DNA of 34,081 bases from Elusimicrobiota bacterium (GTDB lineage Bacteria; Elusimicrobiota; UBA8919): NCBI GenBank assembly GCA_016218625.1, contig JACRDL010000006.1, forward strand, positions 1 through 34,081, written 5' to 3'. The translations under genes were made by a program, and so were the position numbers. This document shows, piece by piece, positions 8,698 through 16,870 of this stretch (positions are counted from its first letter, which is position 1; each line of letters opens with the position of its first letter). The notes beneath the pieces were generated by a model that saw only the letters and a program-made list of their open reading frames with translations, ran no database searches and had not been told where the DNA came from.

Positions 8698-9654
8698 ATG
8701 ATGGTTATTCGCCGTTGGTTGAGTATTTTACTGCTTACTACTTACCACTTACTACTTACTACTTCCCTTATTTATTCCCAAAATGACGAATTGTTAAGAA
8801 ATTTGCTATGGAAGGATTTTTTAGCACTTGAAGGTATTAGACCCAAAATTGCACTTGTTTTAGGCGGTGGCGGCGCCCGCGGGCTAACACATATCGGCGT
8901 ATTAAAAGCACTTGAAGAAAAAAAAATTCCCATTGATATTATCGTCGGTACCAGTATCGGCGCCCTTGTAGGCGGACTTTATGCGTCGGGAATGAAAATC
9001 GAAGATTTGGAAAAAATGGGTCAGGGCATCGGCTGGAACAAAATATCAAATCTTTCATCGGTAAAACTTTTTACTCTTATTACTGCGGAGTCGCTTTTAA
9101 GTACCGAAAAACTTGAAAAATATCTTAAAAAATATATCGGCGCTCAAAAATTTGATGAGTTAAAGATTCCGTTTGCCTGCGTTGCCTGTGATATAAAAAC
9201 CGGCGAGAGAATTGTTTTTAAGGATGGCGAGGCAGCATTTGCTATGAGGGTTTCAGCGACTATTCCGGGTGTTTTTAATCCTGTTGAATACAGGCACCGG
9301 CTCCTTGTTGACGGCGGTATTGTTGACAATCTGCCCGTTGACATCGCGAAAGTTATGGACGCCGATTTTATAATTGCCGTCTATCCGCAAGCGGACATTT
9401 CAAATTTTGAAGTAAAAAATGTGATGACAACGCTTTCGCAGGTTATAAACCTACAGGGCGGTTTTCTTATGGCAAAGCAGATGAAGGAATCCGATTTTCT
9501 GCTCATTCCGAATGTTAAAAATGTAAGTTTAATAGAACTTGACAGGTCGCAGGAATGCATAGAAGCAGGCATTGTTGCCACAAGAAACAAAATAGACGAG
9601 ATAAAAGACAAAATTTTAGAGAAGTTTATTGATAAAATCGTCTTCAAAAAATGA
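8698..9654 (+). CDS. Patatin-like phospholipase (RssA/NTE family), secreted or envelope-located
   Basis: At 318 residues, the oxyanion-hole loop GGGGARG is at 56-62, the nucleophile elbow GTSIG has its serine at 86, and the catalytic aspartate is in DGG (205-207). This forms a Ser-Asp dyad expected to hydrolyse lipid acyl esters. An N-terminal signal peptide (MMVIRRWLSILLLTTYHLLLTTSLIYS) suggests export. Its core is encoded by a (CTTACTA)x4 tandem repeat. ATG 8701 is an alternative start. It begins 2 bp after the TolC-like stop and overlaps the TPR gene by 4 bp, so it is part of the same operon. Confidence 0.9.
   Translation: MMVIRRWLSILLLTTYHLLLTTSLIYSQNDELLRNLLWKDFLALEGIRPKIALVLGGGGARGLTHIGVLKALEEKKIPIDIIVGTSIGALVGGLYASGMKIEDLEKMGQGIGWNKISNLSSVKLFTLITAESLLSTEKLEKYLKKYIGAQKFDELKIPFACVACDIKTGERIVFKDGEAAFAMRVSATIPGVFNPVEYRHRLLVDGGIVDNLPVDIAKVMDADFIIAVYPQADISNFEVKNVMTTLSQVINLQGGFLMAKQMKESDFLLIPNVKNVSLIELDRSQECIEAGIVATRNKIDEIKDKILEKFIDKIVFKK
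8734..8761 (+). repeat. Heptamer tandem repeat (CTTACTA)x4 in signal-peptide codons
   Basis: Four consecutive units (CTTACTA, CTTACCA, CTTACTA, CTTACTA) encode the LLTTYHLLLTT part of the patatin-like signal peptide. The unit is not a multiple of three. Confidence 0.8.
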
Positions 9655-10505
9655 AAAAAAATAATTGGAAGTTGATTTTACTTACTCACTTACTCACTTA
9701 CTCACTTACTCACTTTCTTTCTGCTGATATGGAAAAAATAGCGGAAGAAAAAGCGGCAATTAGATATACCACTACTGCTAAATCAAAAAAGAAGAAAGTT
9801 GAACTTTATATTTCCAAAGGCGACGAATATCTACTTTGCGGCGAATACAGTTATGCCATTGATTACTACGACGAAGCAAGAACCCTTAAGAAAAAAAATC
9901 CGAAAGTTTATTTGCGGCTCGGAGAGGCGTATCGTCTTGCGGATATGAAAGACGAAGCGATTGAATCGTACGATAAAGCATTGAAATACGGCTCCAAAGA
10001 CATAAGAAATTTTCTTGGTTTAGGAATTGTTTATAAATCAAAATATCTTTACGAAAAAGCAGAAGAATTTTACAAAAAGGCCGTGGAACTTGAAAGAAAC
10101 GACACGTTGGCATTGACGGGTCTCGCGGATATCTATAGTGAGCAGGGTAAATATCCGCAAGCGATCGAACTTTATGAAAAAGCATTGTCTATAAATCCGA
10201 CCGACGAAATAAAATTAAAACTTGCGATGTTGAACTACTTGGACGGCAATGAAAACGAAATTCAAAAATATAATGTCATTTCTGAATATTCTACGATATT
10301 AAATGGCTATCTTGAACTCGAAAAAAACCCGAACAACGCAATTTCCTATTTTATATCCGCCGACGAGTATTTTTTAAGGGCGGTCGCTTATCTGAAAAAA
10401 AAGGATGTGTTAAACGCAAAAAAATGTCTTAATCTTATAATAAGTGGAAAAGAAGACACACTTTCTAAAAAACTTGCAATCGTCCTCAGAAAACATATTC
10501 AATGA
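9651..10505 (+). CDS. TPR-repeat protein with signal peptide
   Basis: A 284-residue protein with an N-terminal hydrophobic segment (KLILLTHLLTYSLTHFLSA). From about residue 45 it has at least four tetratricopeptide repeats, for example 'GEYSYAIDYYDEARTLKKKNPKVYLRLGEAYRLADMKDEAIESYDKALKYG' and 'ALTGLADIYSEQGKYPQAIELYEKALSINP'. It is probably a periplasmic or membrane-anchored scaffold. The signal core is encoded by an octamer tandem repeat. It overlaps the patatin and MFS genes by 4 bp at either end. No specific partner can be named. Confidence 0.85.
   Translation: MKKNNWKLILLTHLLTYSLTHFLSADMEKIAEEKAAIRYTTTAKSKKKKVELYISKGDEYLLCGEYSYAIDYYDEARTLKKKNPKVYLRLGEAYRLADMKDEAIESYDKALKYGSKDIRNFLGLGIVYKSKYLYEKAEEFYKKAVELERNDTLALTGLADIYSEQGKYPQAIELYEKALSINPTDEIKLKLAMLNYLDGNENEIQKYNVISEYSTILNGYLELEKNPNNAISYFISADEYFLRAVAYLKKKDVLNAKKCLNLIISGKEDTLSKKLAIVLRKHIQ
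9681..9712 (+). repeat. Octamer tandem repeat (CTTACTCA)x4 in signal-peptide codons
   Basis: Four perfect 8-nt units in a row encode LTHLLTYSLTH in the signal peptide of the TPR protein. Loss or gain of a unit shifts the frame. Confidence 0.85.
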
Positions 10506-11698
10506 ACAGAAATTTTGTTTTTGCCATTTTGGCGACTACGCTATCCATTTCCGGTATTGACATATTGATTCCGATTCTGCCGGTTAATTTTTTAAGGATA
10601 ACAAACAGCCCGTCCTTGATGGGTATTTTAATGGGCATTACCTCGCTGGCTGCCGTTTTATTGCGGCCTATTTCATCTTCCTTTATCGGTAAAATAGGTC
10701 TTAAAAAATCAATGATTTTCGGAGATTTAATTCTTTCAATTGCGGCGTTTTCGTATTTTATCACCGAAAGTTTTAGAACCCTTGCGGTATTGAGAATTTT
10801 TTTCGGCGTAGGCATTATTTTATTTTTTGTCAGTGTTTGGTCTCTTATAGGCGCAATTATTCCGTCCGAAAAGCGGGGTTTTGCGTTGAGCATTTATACG
10901 GTTGCTTTTTTGTTCCCATGTTTCTACGCACCATTTATCGGCACGAAGTTGAATGTGGACAGTTTTGTGCCGTTTTTAATATCGGGCCTTTTATTTTTGA
11001 TTGCCGCAATTTCCTGTTTTTTTATAGACGATAGAGGACTGCATTCAAAAGACGGGCATGGATTTTTTGCAACACTTTTTCGTCGCGATTTATTTGTTCC
11101 AGGAATTATAATTTTTTCCATAATTCTTGCAGATGCTTCGGTCACAGTTTTCCTGCCGCTTGTCGCATTAAAAAGGTTTATAGGCGACTACGGATTATTT
11201 TTCACTATTTTTTCCGTCTCAACCGTATTTTTTCGGCTTTATTTAGGCAGATATTATACTCACAACAACAGAAGCAGATTTGTAATCTGGGGAATGATTC
11301 TTATGTTTTTAAGTTTTATTGCCGTCGGTTTTGCGAACTCGCTCCCACTTCTTTTGGTCTCCGGGTTTCTGTACGGCACGGGTTTTGCGCTGACAGACCC
11401 CAACCTTTTTGTCATTATTATAGAAAGACGGAGAGATTTTTCCATGACGCAGGTTATGGCGGGTTACGGCGGATTTTTTGATTTCGGTTACGCCGCCGGA
11501 CCTTTGATTATGGGACTGATTTATAAAAACTTCGGCGAATTCGGGCTATATTCTTCAGCATCGCTTTTTGTATTTATCGGATTTTTAATTTCAATAATAT
11601 ATTTTAGAGCATCGGAATTTCAAAGGCGCCACAGAATCATCCCGCAAGCGGGACAGGCGCCGAAGAAACACAGAAATAACTTCTGTGAAATTCTGTGA
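10502..11698 (+). CDS. MFS transporter (MFS_1 type)
   Basis: A 398-residue protein with about 12 predicted membrane helices. The N-terminus 'LATTLSISGIDILIPILPVNFLRITNSPSLMGILMGITSLAAVLLRPISSSFIGKIGLKKSMI' contains the MFS helix 2-3 loop pattern. It overlaps the TPR gene by 4 bp. The last 27 residues or so (EFQRRHRIIPQAGQAPKKHRNNFCEIL) are hydrophilic and encoded by a palindromic repeat that covers the stop, so the original C-terminus was probably earlier. The substrate is unknown. Confidence 0.87.
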   Translation: MNRNFVFAILATTLSISGIDILIPILPVNFLRITNSPSLMGILMGITSLAAVLLRPISSSFIGKIGLKKSMIFGDLILSIAAFSYFITESFRTLAVLRIFFGVGIILFFVSVWSLIGAIIPSEKRGFALSIYTVAFLFPCFYAPFIGTKLNVDSFVPFLISGLLFLIAAISCFFIDDRGLHSKDGHGFFATLFRRDLFVPGIIIFSIILADASVTVFLPLVALKRFIGDYGLFFTIFSVSTVFFRLYLGRYYTHNNRSRFVIWGMILMFLSFIAVGFANSLPLLLVSGFLYGTGFALTDPNLFVIIIERRRDFSMTQVMAGYGGFFDFGYAAGPLIMGLIYKNFGEFGLYSSASLFVFIGFLISIIYFRASEFQRRHRIIPQAGQAPKKHRNNFCEIL

Positions 11699-11709
11699 CA
11701 TTCTGTGGC
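11628..11709. repeat. Nested palindromic repeat (family R1) overlapping the MFS C-terminus and stop
   Basis: The arms GCCACAGAAT (11628-11637) and ATTCTGTGGC (11700-11709) are perfect complements. Inside are the palindrome CCCGCAAGCGGG (11641-11652) and the pair CACAGAA/TTCTGTG. The element supplies the last codons and stop of the MFS gene and ends just before the lysA ribosome binding site. Confidence 0.8.
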
Positions 11710-11729
11710 TTATCTTGGAAAGGAGAATT

Positions 11730-12935
11730 ATGCTGAAATACAAAAACAATCTTTTATTTATTGATGATGTTTCCGTTTTTGATGCGGCGGTTAAGGTAGG
11801 CACGCCGTTTTATATTTACGGGAAAAAGAAACTCCTGGAAAATTACAAAGCCCTTGACGGTGCATTTTCCAAAGCAAAACATATAATTTGTTACGCCGTA
11901 AAAGCAAATGAGAATCCGCACATATTAAAAATTCTTGCCGAAAAAGGATGCGGCGTTGATATTGTTTCCGTCGGAGAATTAAATCTTGCCGTTTCCTGCG
12001 GCATTAATCCTAAAAAAATTGTTTTTGCAGGAGTAGGTAAGACAGATGATGAAATCACCGAGGCACTAAAAAAAGATATTTTGATGTTCAATGTTGAGTC
12101 AGTCCCCGAACTTTTTAGAATTGATAAAATTGCAAAATCACTCGGTAAAATTGCGAGAATTTCATTCAGGGTAAATCCCGACATAAATGCAAAAACACAT
12201 CCGCATATTACAACCGGTCTTCCTCACAATAAGTTCGGGTTGTGTTTTGAAGAAGCGTTTGAGGGCTATCTTTTAGCGAAGGAACTGAAAAATATAAAAA
12301 TTGTCGGACTCCATCTGCATATAGGTTCGCAAATAACCGACAAAGATTCATTTGAACTTGCATCAAAAAAGGTTTCCGGGTATATCAAAAAACTTTCCGC
12401 GGCAAAAATAAAACTTAGATATATTGATATGGGCGGCGGTCTCGGGATAAAATATAATGACGAAAAAATAATTACTCCGGCGGAATATGCCAAAGCGGTT
12501 ATGTCGAATCTTCCTAAAAATCACACAATAATTTTAGAGCCGGGCAGATTTATCGTCGGAGATACCGGCATTTTAGTCACAAAAATAATTTATATCAAAA
12601 AAACATCAAAAAAGAACTTTTTGATAGTTGATGCCGGTATGAACGATTTAGTGAGGCCTGCTATCTACGGTGCGTATCATGATATTATTCCGGTTGCCTT
12701 AAGAGAGGGCGAAAAACATAACTGGGATATTGCCGGCCCTATCTGCGAATCGTCCGATATTTTTGCGAAAGACAGACAGATGCCGAAAGTTTCCGAAGGT
12801 GACTGTCTTGCTATTTTATGCACCGGTGCTTACGGATATTCAATGTCGTCAAATTATAATATGCGTCCCCGTCCGGCGGAAGTGCTCGTTGAAGGAAAGA
12901 AATGGAGAGTGATAAGATGCAGAGAAAAATTATAA
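11730..12935 (+). CDS. lysA: Diaminopimelate decarboxylase
   Basis: The enzyme decarboxylates meso-DAP to L-lysine using PLP. It has 401 residues counted from ATG 11730, which follows an AAAGGAG site at 11719-11725. The track start at 11685 lies inside the upstream repeat and is unlikely. The PLP lysine is K58 in CYAVKANENPHIL. Further motifs are HLHIGSQITD, DMGGGLGIKY (phosphate-binding glycine loop), EPGRFIVG, GPICESSDIFAKDR with the active-site cysteine, and GAYGYSMSSNYN. It overlaps dapF, so the last two steps of DAP/lysine synthesis are translationally coupled. Confidence 0.96.
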   Translation: MLKYKNNLLFIDDVSVFDAAVKVGTPFYIYGKKKLLENYKALDGAFSKAKHIICYAVKANENPHILKILAEKGCGVDIVSVGELNLAVSCGINPKKIVFAGVGKTDDEITEALKKDILMFNVESVPELFRIDKIAKSLGKIARISFRVNPDINAKTHPHITTGLPHNKFGLCFEEAFEGYLLAKELKNIKIVGLHLHIGSQITDKDSFELASKKVSGYIKKLSAAKIKLRYIDMGGGLGIKYNDEKIITPAEYAKAVMSNLPKNHTIILEPGRFIVGDTGILVTKIIYIKKTSKKNFLIVDAGMNDLVRPAIYGAYHDIIPVALREGEKHNWDIAGPICESSDIFAKDRQMPKVSEGDCLAILCTGAYGYSMSSNYNMRPRPAEVLVEGKKWRVIRCREKL

Positions 12936-13744
12936 ATTTTGTAAAAATGTCTGGCAGCGGGAATGATTTTATAGTTATTGACAACAGAAATAAAATTGTC
13001 AGAATTGCATCCGCTTTTGCCAAAAAATACTGTAACAAAGAAGGCGTGGACGGACTTTTGCTCGTTGAGAAAGCCCTGCAAAAGCAAAACGATTTCAAAA
13101 TGGTTTATTACAATTCTGACGGGAGTCGCGCCTCTTTTTGCGGAAACGGAGCCAGGTGCATCTCGCTTTTCGCATATCTCAATAAAATTGCTCCGTCAAA
13201 AATGAGTTTTGAGTCGGATTCCGGAATAATTCTCGCAGAGATTAAAAATTGTAGCCGCAAAGCGAAGCTTTGCTATGATGTAAAAGTAAAAATGCCTACA
13301 CCGCGAAATTTTAAGCCGGATTTTAACATTAGCGTTTTCGGTAAAAATTTGAAAGCATCTTTTATCAACACCGGTGTACCGCACACCGTAATTTTTGTCA
13401 AAGATATAAAAAATGTTGATGTGAATAAACTCGGTCGGCTCATCAGATTTCATAAAAAATTTAAGCCCGAAGGCACGAATGTCAATTTTGTAAAAGTTTT
13501 AGCCAAAAATAAACTCCGAGTCAGAACCTACGAGAGGGGCGTAGAAGCCGAAACACTCGCCTGCGGGACCGGAGTTGTAGCATCGTCGGTAATTTCAATT
13601 ATGAAAAAATATGTTTCCTCGCCCGTCAGCGTTCTAACCCAAGGCGGCGAAACGCTAAAAGTCCATTGCAAAAATGTAGTGCGACCCTTCACGGGTTGCT
13701 TCCCTGATGTCTTTTTAGAAGGTAAGGTCACCATAGGTATTTGA
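12917..13744 (+). CDS. dapF: Diaminopimelate epimerase
   Basis: The enzyme interconverts LL- and meso-DAP for peptidoglycan and lysine. It starts with KMSGSGNDFIVID. The two catalytic cysteines are in FCGNGARC and ETLACGTGVVAS. ATG 12917, preceded by GGAG at 12904, is preferred over ATG 12902. It overlaps lysA by 19 bp. Two small hairpins lie inside the coding sequence: GCAAAGC/GCTTTGC at 13257-13273 (CSRKAKLC) and GCGACCC/GGGTTGC at 13681-13699. The latter sits where the usual C-terminal TGPA motif has become TGCFPD. Both look like absorbed repeats in variable loops. Both catalytic motifs are intact, so it is probably functional. Confidence 0.95.
   Translation: MQRKIINFVKMSGSGNDFIVIDNRNKIVRIASAFAKKYCNKEGVDGLLLVEKALQKQNDFKMVYYNSDGSRASFCGNGARCISLFAYLNKIAPSKMSFESDSGIILAEIKNCSRKAKLCYDVKVKMPTPRNFKPDFNISVFGKNLKASFINTGVPHTVIFVKDIKNVDVNKLGRLIRFHKKFKPEGTNVNFVKVLAKNKLRVRTYERGVEAETLACGTGVVASSVISIMKKYVSSPVSVLTQGGETLKVHCKNVVRPFTGCFPDVFLEGKVTIGI
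13257..13273. repeat. Small palindrome inside dapF
   Basis: Perfect 7-bp arms GCAAAGC/GCTTTGC around GAA, read in frame as part of CSRKAKLC, a stretch that looks inserted relative to the usual DapF loop. Confidence 0.55.
13681..13699. repeat. Small hairpin inside the dapF 3' end
   Basis: The arms GCGACCC (13681-13687) and GGGTTGC (13693-13699) pair with one wobble around a 5-nt loop. It is read in frame where DapF proteins usually carry a TGPA motif. Confidence 0.5.
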
Positions 13745-13766
13745 AGGGAAAACAGAAAAAATTAAA

Positions 13767-13791
13767 GGAACTGATAGGTGTTCCCATTTTT
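13767..13791 (+). terminator. Possible weak terminator after dapF
   Basis: GGAAC/GTTCC (13767-13771 with 13780-13784) closes an 8-nt loop and is followed by CATTTTTAA. The stem is short, but the site is where the argH-dapF operon should end. Confidence 0.35.
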
Positions 13792-13808
13792 AATCTATTG
13801 ACATTGCC

Positions 13809-13846
13809 CAAGATATTGAGTAAAATTACTCAAGATATTGAGTAAA
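13809..13846 (+). promoter_or_regulatory. Operator-like repeats upstream of the DUF4143 ATPase
   Basis: The 16-nt sequence CAAGATATTGAGTAAA occurs twice (13809-13824 and 13831-13846), 22 bp apart, about two helical turns. The second copy is also within a perfect inverted repeat TACTCAA-GATA-TTGAGTA (13827-13844). The position 20-55 bp before the ATPase start suggests a regulator-binding site. No regulator gene is adjacent. Confidence 0.5.
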
Positions 13847-13863
13847 TACTAAATCAAACGAGG

Positions 13864-15057
13864 ATGCGAATGTTTAAAAGAGCCGCTATAAATGTAATTT
13901 TAGAAAGGTTGCAGGAAAAGAGACATTTTATACAGGTTTTGACCGGACCCAGGCAATGCGGGAAAACTACAATTGCAAAACAGGTGATGGATGCGGTAAA
14001 AATTCCATCCCGCTATGCTTCTGCTGATGAACCTATGCTGAAAGACCGGACATGGATAGAGCAACAGTGGGAGACCTCACGATTTACGTTAGGCAAAAAC
14101 TCTCAAACTTCGCTGCTGGTATTAGATGAAATCCATAAAATTCCTCAATGGTCTGAGGCAGTAAAACATTTGTGGGACGAAGACACGCGCAAAGGAAACA
14201 AATTGCATGTTATTCTGCTGGGTTCTTCGCCCTTATTAGTTCAAAAAGGATTGACCGAAAGTCTTGCTGGAAGATTTGAAATAATCAATATTACCCACTG
14301 GTCGTATGAAGAAATGCAAAAAGCATTCGGCTGGAATGTTGACGAGTACATCTATTACGGAGGTTATCCCGGCAGTGCAAAGTTGATAAACAATCCGATA
14401 AGGTGGGCAAACTATATTAAAGATTCTCTGATAGAAACAACAATTTCAAAGGATATTTTATTGATGACAAGGATAGATAAGCCGATGTTGCTGCGGCGGG
14501 TTTTTGAATTAGGGTGTTTGTATTCCGGACAAATACTTTCATACCAGAAAATGCTCGGACAACTGCAGGATGCCGGCAATACCGTTACCATCGCTCATTA
14601 TTTGAGATTGCTTGAAAGTGCGGGTTTGGTAGCCGGCTTATCCAAATATGCCGGACAAAAAGTCCGCCAGCGCGGTTCAAGTCCCAAATTCCAGGCGATG
14701 AATACCGCTTTGATGACTGCCCAACAAGGCATCTCCTTTTCAGAAGCAAAAGAAAATAGTGAATTCTGGGGACATCTCGTAGAATCATCTGTCGGCGCCA
14801 CAATATTAAATAAGATAAAAGGAAAAGGCATAGAATTATTTTATTGGGCCGGAAATAACCGCGAAGTTGATTTTGTAATCTGTAAAGGTAAAACAGTAAT
14901 TGCCGTTGAAGTGAAAAGCGGCAGAAAAAAAGTGAGCCTGCCGGGAATTGAACTTTTTTCCGAAGAGTTCAAAGTAAAGAAAAAATTATTGGTCGGTCCG
15001 GGCGGAATTCCGATTAAAGAATTTTTAACCGTACCTATTGAAACTTTTTTTAATTAA
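13864..15057 (+). CDS. AAA-family ATPase with C-terminal DUF4143 domain
   Basis: A 397-residue protein. Walker A is GPRQCGKTT (28-36), Walker B is LLVLDEIHKI (about 84-93), and a sensor-like LLGSSPLL follows near 120. After a helical middle part, the DUF4143 region contains 'GHLVESSVGATIL' and the PD-(D/E)XK-like 'ELFYWAGNNREVDFVICKGKTVIAVEVKSG'. Members of this family are common in bacteria and archaea, of poorly defined role, and often found in accessory or defence contexts. Here it precedes a restriction-modification pair, but a 41-bp gap and its own upstream repeats suggest it is a separate unit. ATG 13870 is an alternative start. Confidence 0.88.
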   Translation: MRMFKRAAINVILERLQEKRHFIQVLTGPRQCGKTTIAKQVMDAVKIPSRYASADEPMLKDRTWIEQQWETSRFTLGKNSQTSLLVLDEIHKIPQWSEAVKHLWDEDTRKGNKLHVILLGSSPLLVQKGLTESLAGRFEIINITHWSYEEMQKAFGWNVDEYIYYGGYPGSAKLINNPIRWANYIKDSLIETTISKDILLMTRIDKPMLLRRVFELGCLYSGQILSYQKMLGQLQDAGNTVTIAHYLRLLESAGLVAGLSKYAGQKVRQRGSSPKFQAMNTALMTAQQGISFSEAKENSEFWGHLVESSVGATILNKIKGKGIELFYWAGNNREVDFVICKGKTVIAVEVKSGRKKVSLPGIELFSEEFKVKKKLLVGPGGIPIKEFLTVPIETFFN

Positions 15058-15098
15058 GCAAGATAACCAAAAATAATTACCAAACTCGGAGATGAAAA

Positions 15099-16868
15099 AT
15101 GAATGAAAACAATTTTAATTATTCAGAATTGGACAGTGAATTAGTCCAAATAAAAGATAATAAAGTCACTTATTTGGCAATTAATAAATCATATAGGGCA
15201 ACAGACCCGGAAGAGCAAGTTAGAATAAGTATTTATCAGGAGTTAATCAAAAAATACAAATATCCAAAAGAAAAAATTGATTTAGAAGTTATTGTTCCTC
15301 GCAGAAAGCCTGAAGACAAAGCAGATATTATCGTCTATGAAGACGACGAAAAGAAAAATCCGTATTTGGTTGTTGAATGTAAAAAAGACGGCATCACCGA
15401 TGCGGAATATAAACAGGCAATTGAACAGGTTTTCGGCAATGCCAACTCAATCAGAGCGAAATTTGCCTGTGTAGTTGCCGGTAATACAAGAACAGTTTTT
15501 GATGTTTCCGAATTCAAACCAAGTGAAAGAGAAAAAAATGTTGTTGCCGATATACCAATAAAATACGGCAAAGTACCAAAATATAAATTTCTTAAAGGCG
15601 ATAAAAACCATGAATTAATTAAAGTATCCAAAGACGACCTAATGCGGGCTTTGGGAAAAGCACATGATACTATTTGGCAAGGTGGGAAATATGACCCCAC
15701 AGATTCTTTTGATGAAATATCAAAACTGCTTTTCTGTAAGTTATCAGATGAAAAAGAAGAAACCATTAAAGGGGATCCTTATAAATTTCAGATAGGGACT
15801 CATGAAACAGCAGACGAAGTTTTCAAAAGGATTGATTCTATATACCAAAAAGCCAAGAAAAAAGCTTCCGAAGTTTTCCAAGAGAATATCAAATTAGATT
15901 CCGAAATAGTATATTCAGTCGTAGAACATTTGCAAAGTATTAATTTTAATAAAACAGATTTGGATACGAAAGGAATTGCTTTTGAAACATTTTTGGGAAA
16001 TTACTTTAAGGGTGAAATGGGGAGATATTTTACTCCAAGAGAAGTTATAAGATTTTCTATAAAGATGCTTAATCCAAAAACAGACCAATTGATTTTAGAC
16101 CCCGCTTGTGGTTCCGGCGGTTTCTTACTCAATGCAATGGATTTTATTAGAGAATATGCACAAAAAGAATTTTCAGATGATCCCATTGAATCTTATAGAA
16201 TGTGGCACGATTTTGCGAAGGAAAATCTTTATGGAATAGAAATAAGCGATAAGATTGCCAGAGTTTGCAAAATGAATATGATTATTCACGATGACGGACA
16301 TACAAATATTATATCCACAGATTCATTAAGTGATTTTGAAGATATTCAAAAAATTAGGCAAAATTTTAAAAAAAATAAATTTGATTTAATTTTAACTAAT
16401 CCACCATTCGGGGCAAATGTAAAAGGAAAAGAAAAACCGTATTTAGAAAAATACGAATTAGGAAAAAACAAGAAAAACCAAAGCACAGAAGTTTTATTTA
16501 TTGAAAGATGTTTGGATTTCTTAAAAGAAGATGGGAAAATGGCAATAGTTTTGCCAGATGGAATTTTAACAAACTCGTCTTTACAACCTGTCCGTGATTT
16601 TCTGATGAAAAAATCTCAGATTTTAGCAGTTGTATCATTACCGCAATTTGCCTTTGCTCATTTTGGTGCCGGAGTAAAAACGTCTTTGGTGTTTTTGAGG
16701 AAAAAAGATGAAAGCGAAAAATTAGAAAAATATCCAATATTTATGTCAATCGCCGAACATATCGGCTACGATGCTACCGGTAGAAAAGATACGATAAACG
16801 ACTTGGACACAATTTACGAGGAATACAAAAAATTCTCAAAAAATCCAAAAGAATATAAAGGGATATAA
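15099..16868 (+). CDS. Nuclease-methyltransferase fusion: HsdR_N-like PD-(D/E)XK domain plus N6-adenine methylase (HsdM-like)
   Basis: A 589-residue protein. An N-terminal HsdR_N-type domain (about 30-145) carries a PD-(D/E)XK-like core: D76 in 'DKADIIVY' and E93-x-K95 in 'YLVVECKK'. A helical N6 methylase N-domain follows. The SAM-binding motif LDPACGSGGF is at 333-342 and the catalytic NPPFG at 434-438. It should methylate adenine at a site chosen by the HsdS-like protein 2 bp downstream. No HsdR helicase is present, so cleavage, if any, would come from the fused domain, as in BcgI-like two-subunit enzymes. GGAGATG precedes the ATG. Methylation without cleavage is the alternative. Confidence 0.9.
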   Translation: MNENNFNYSELDSELVQIKDNKVTYLAINKSYRATDPEEQVRISIYQELIKKYKYPKEKIDLEVIVPRRKPEDKADIIVYEDDEKKNPYLVVECKKDGITDAEYKQAIEQVFGNANSIRAKFACVVAGNTRTVFDVSEFKPSEREKNVVADIPIKYGKVPKYKFLKGDKNHELIKVSKDDLMRALGKAHDTIWQGGKYDPTDSFDEISKLLFCKLSDEKEETIKGDPYKFQIGTHETADEVFKRIDSIYQKAKKKASEVFQENIKLDSEIVYSVVEHLQSINFNKTDLDTKGIAFETFLGNYFKGEMGRYFTPREVIRFSIKMLNPKTDQLILDPACGSGGFLLNAMDFIREYAQKEFSDDPIESYRMWHDFAKENLYGIEISDKIARVCKMNMIIHDDGHTNIISTDSLSDFEDIQKIRQNFKKNKFDLILTNPPFGANVKGKEKPYLEKYELGKNKKNQSTEVLFIERCLDFLKEDGKMAIVLPDGILTNSSLQPVRDFLMKKSQILAVVSLPQFAFAHFGAGVKTSLVFLRKKDESEKLEKYPIFMSIAEHIGYDATGRKDTINDLDTIYEEYKKFSKNPKEYKGI

Positions 16869-16870
16869 AA

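Noticed and set aside
11685-11729. N-terminal extension of lysA in the ORF track
   Set aside because: Encoded by the R1 repeat overlapping the MFS gene; ATG 11730 has an AAAGGAG site.
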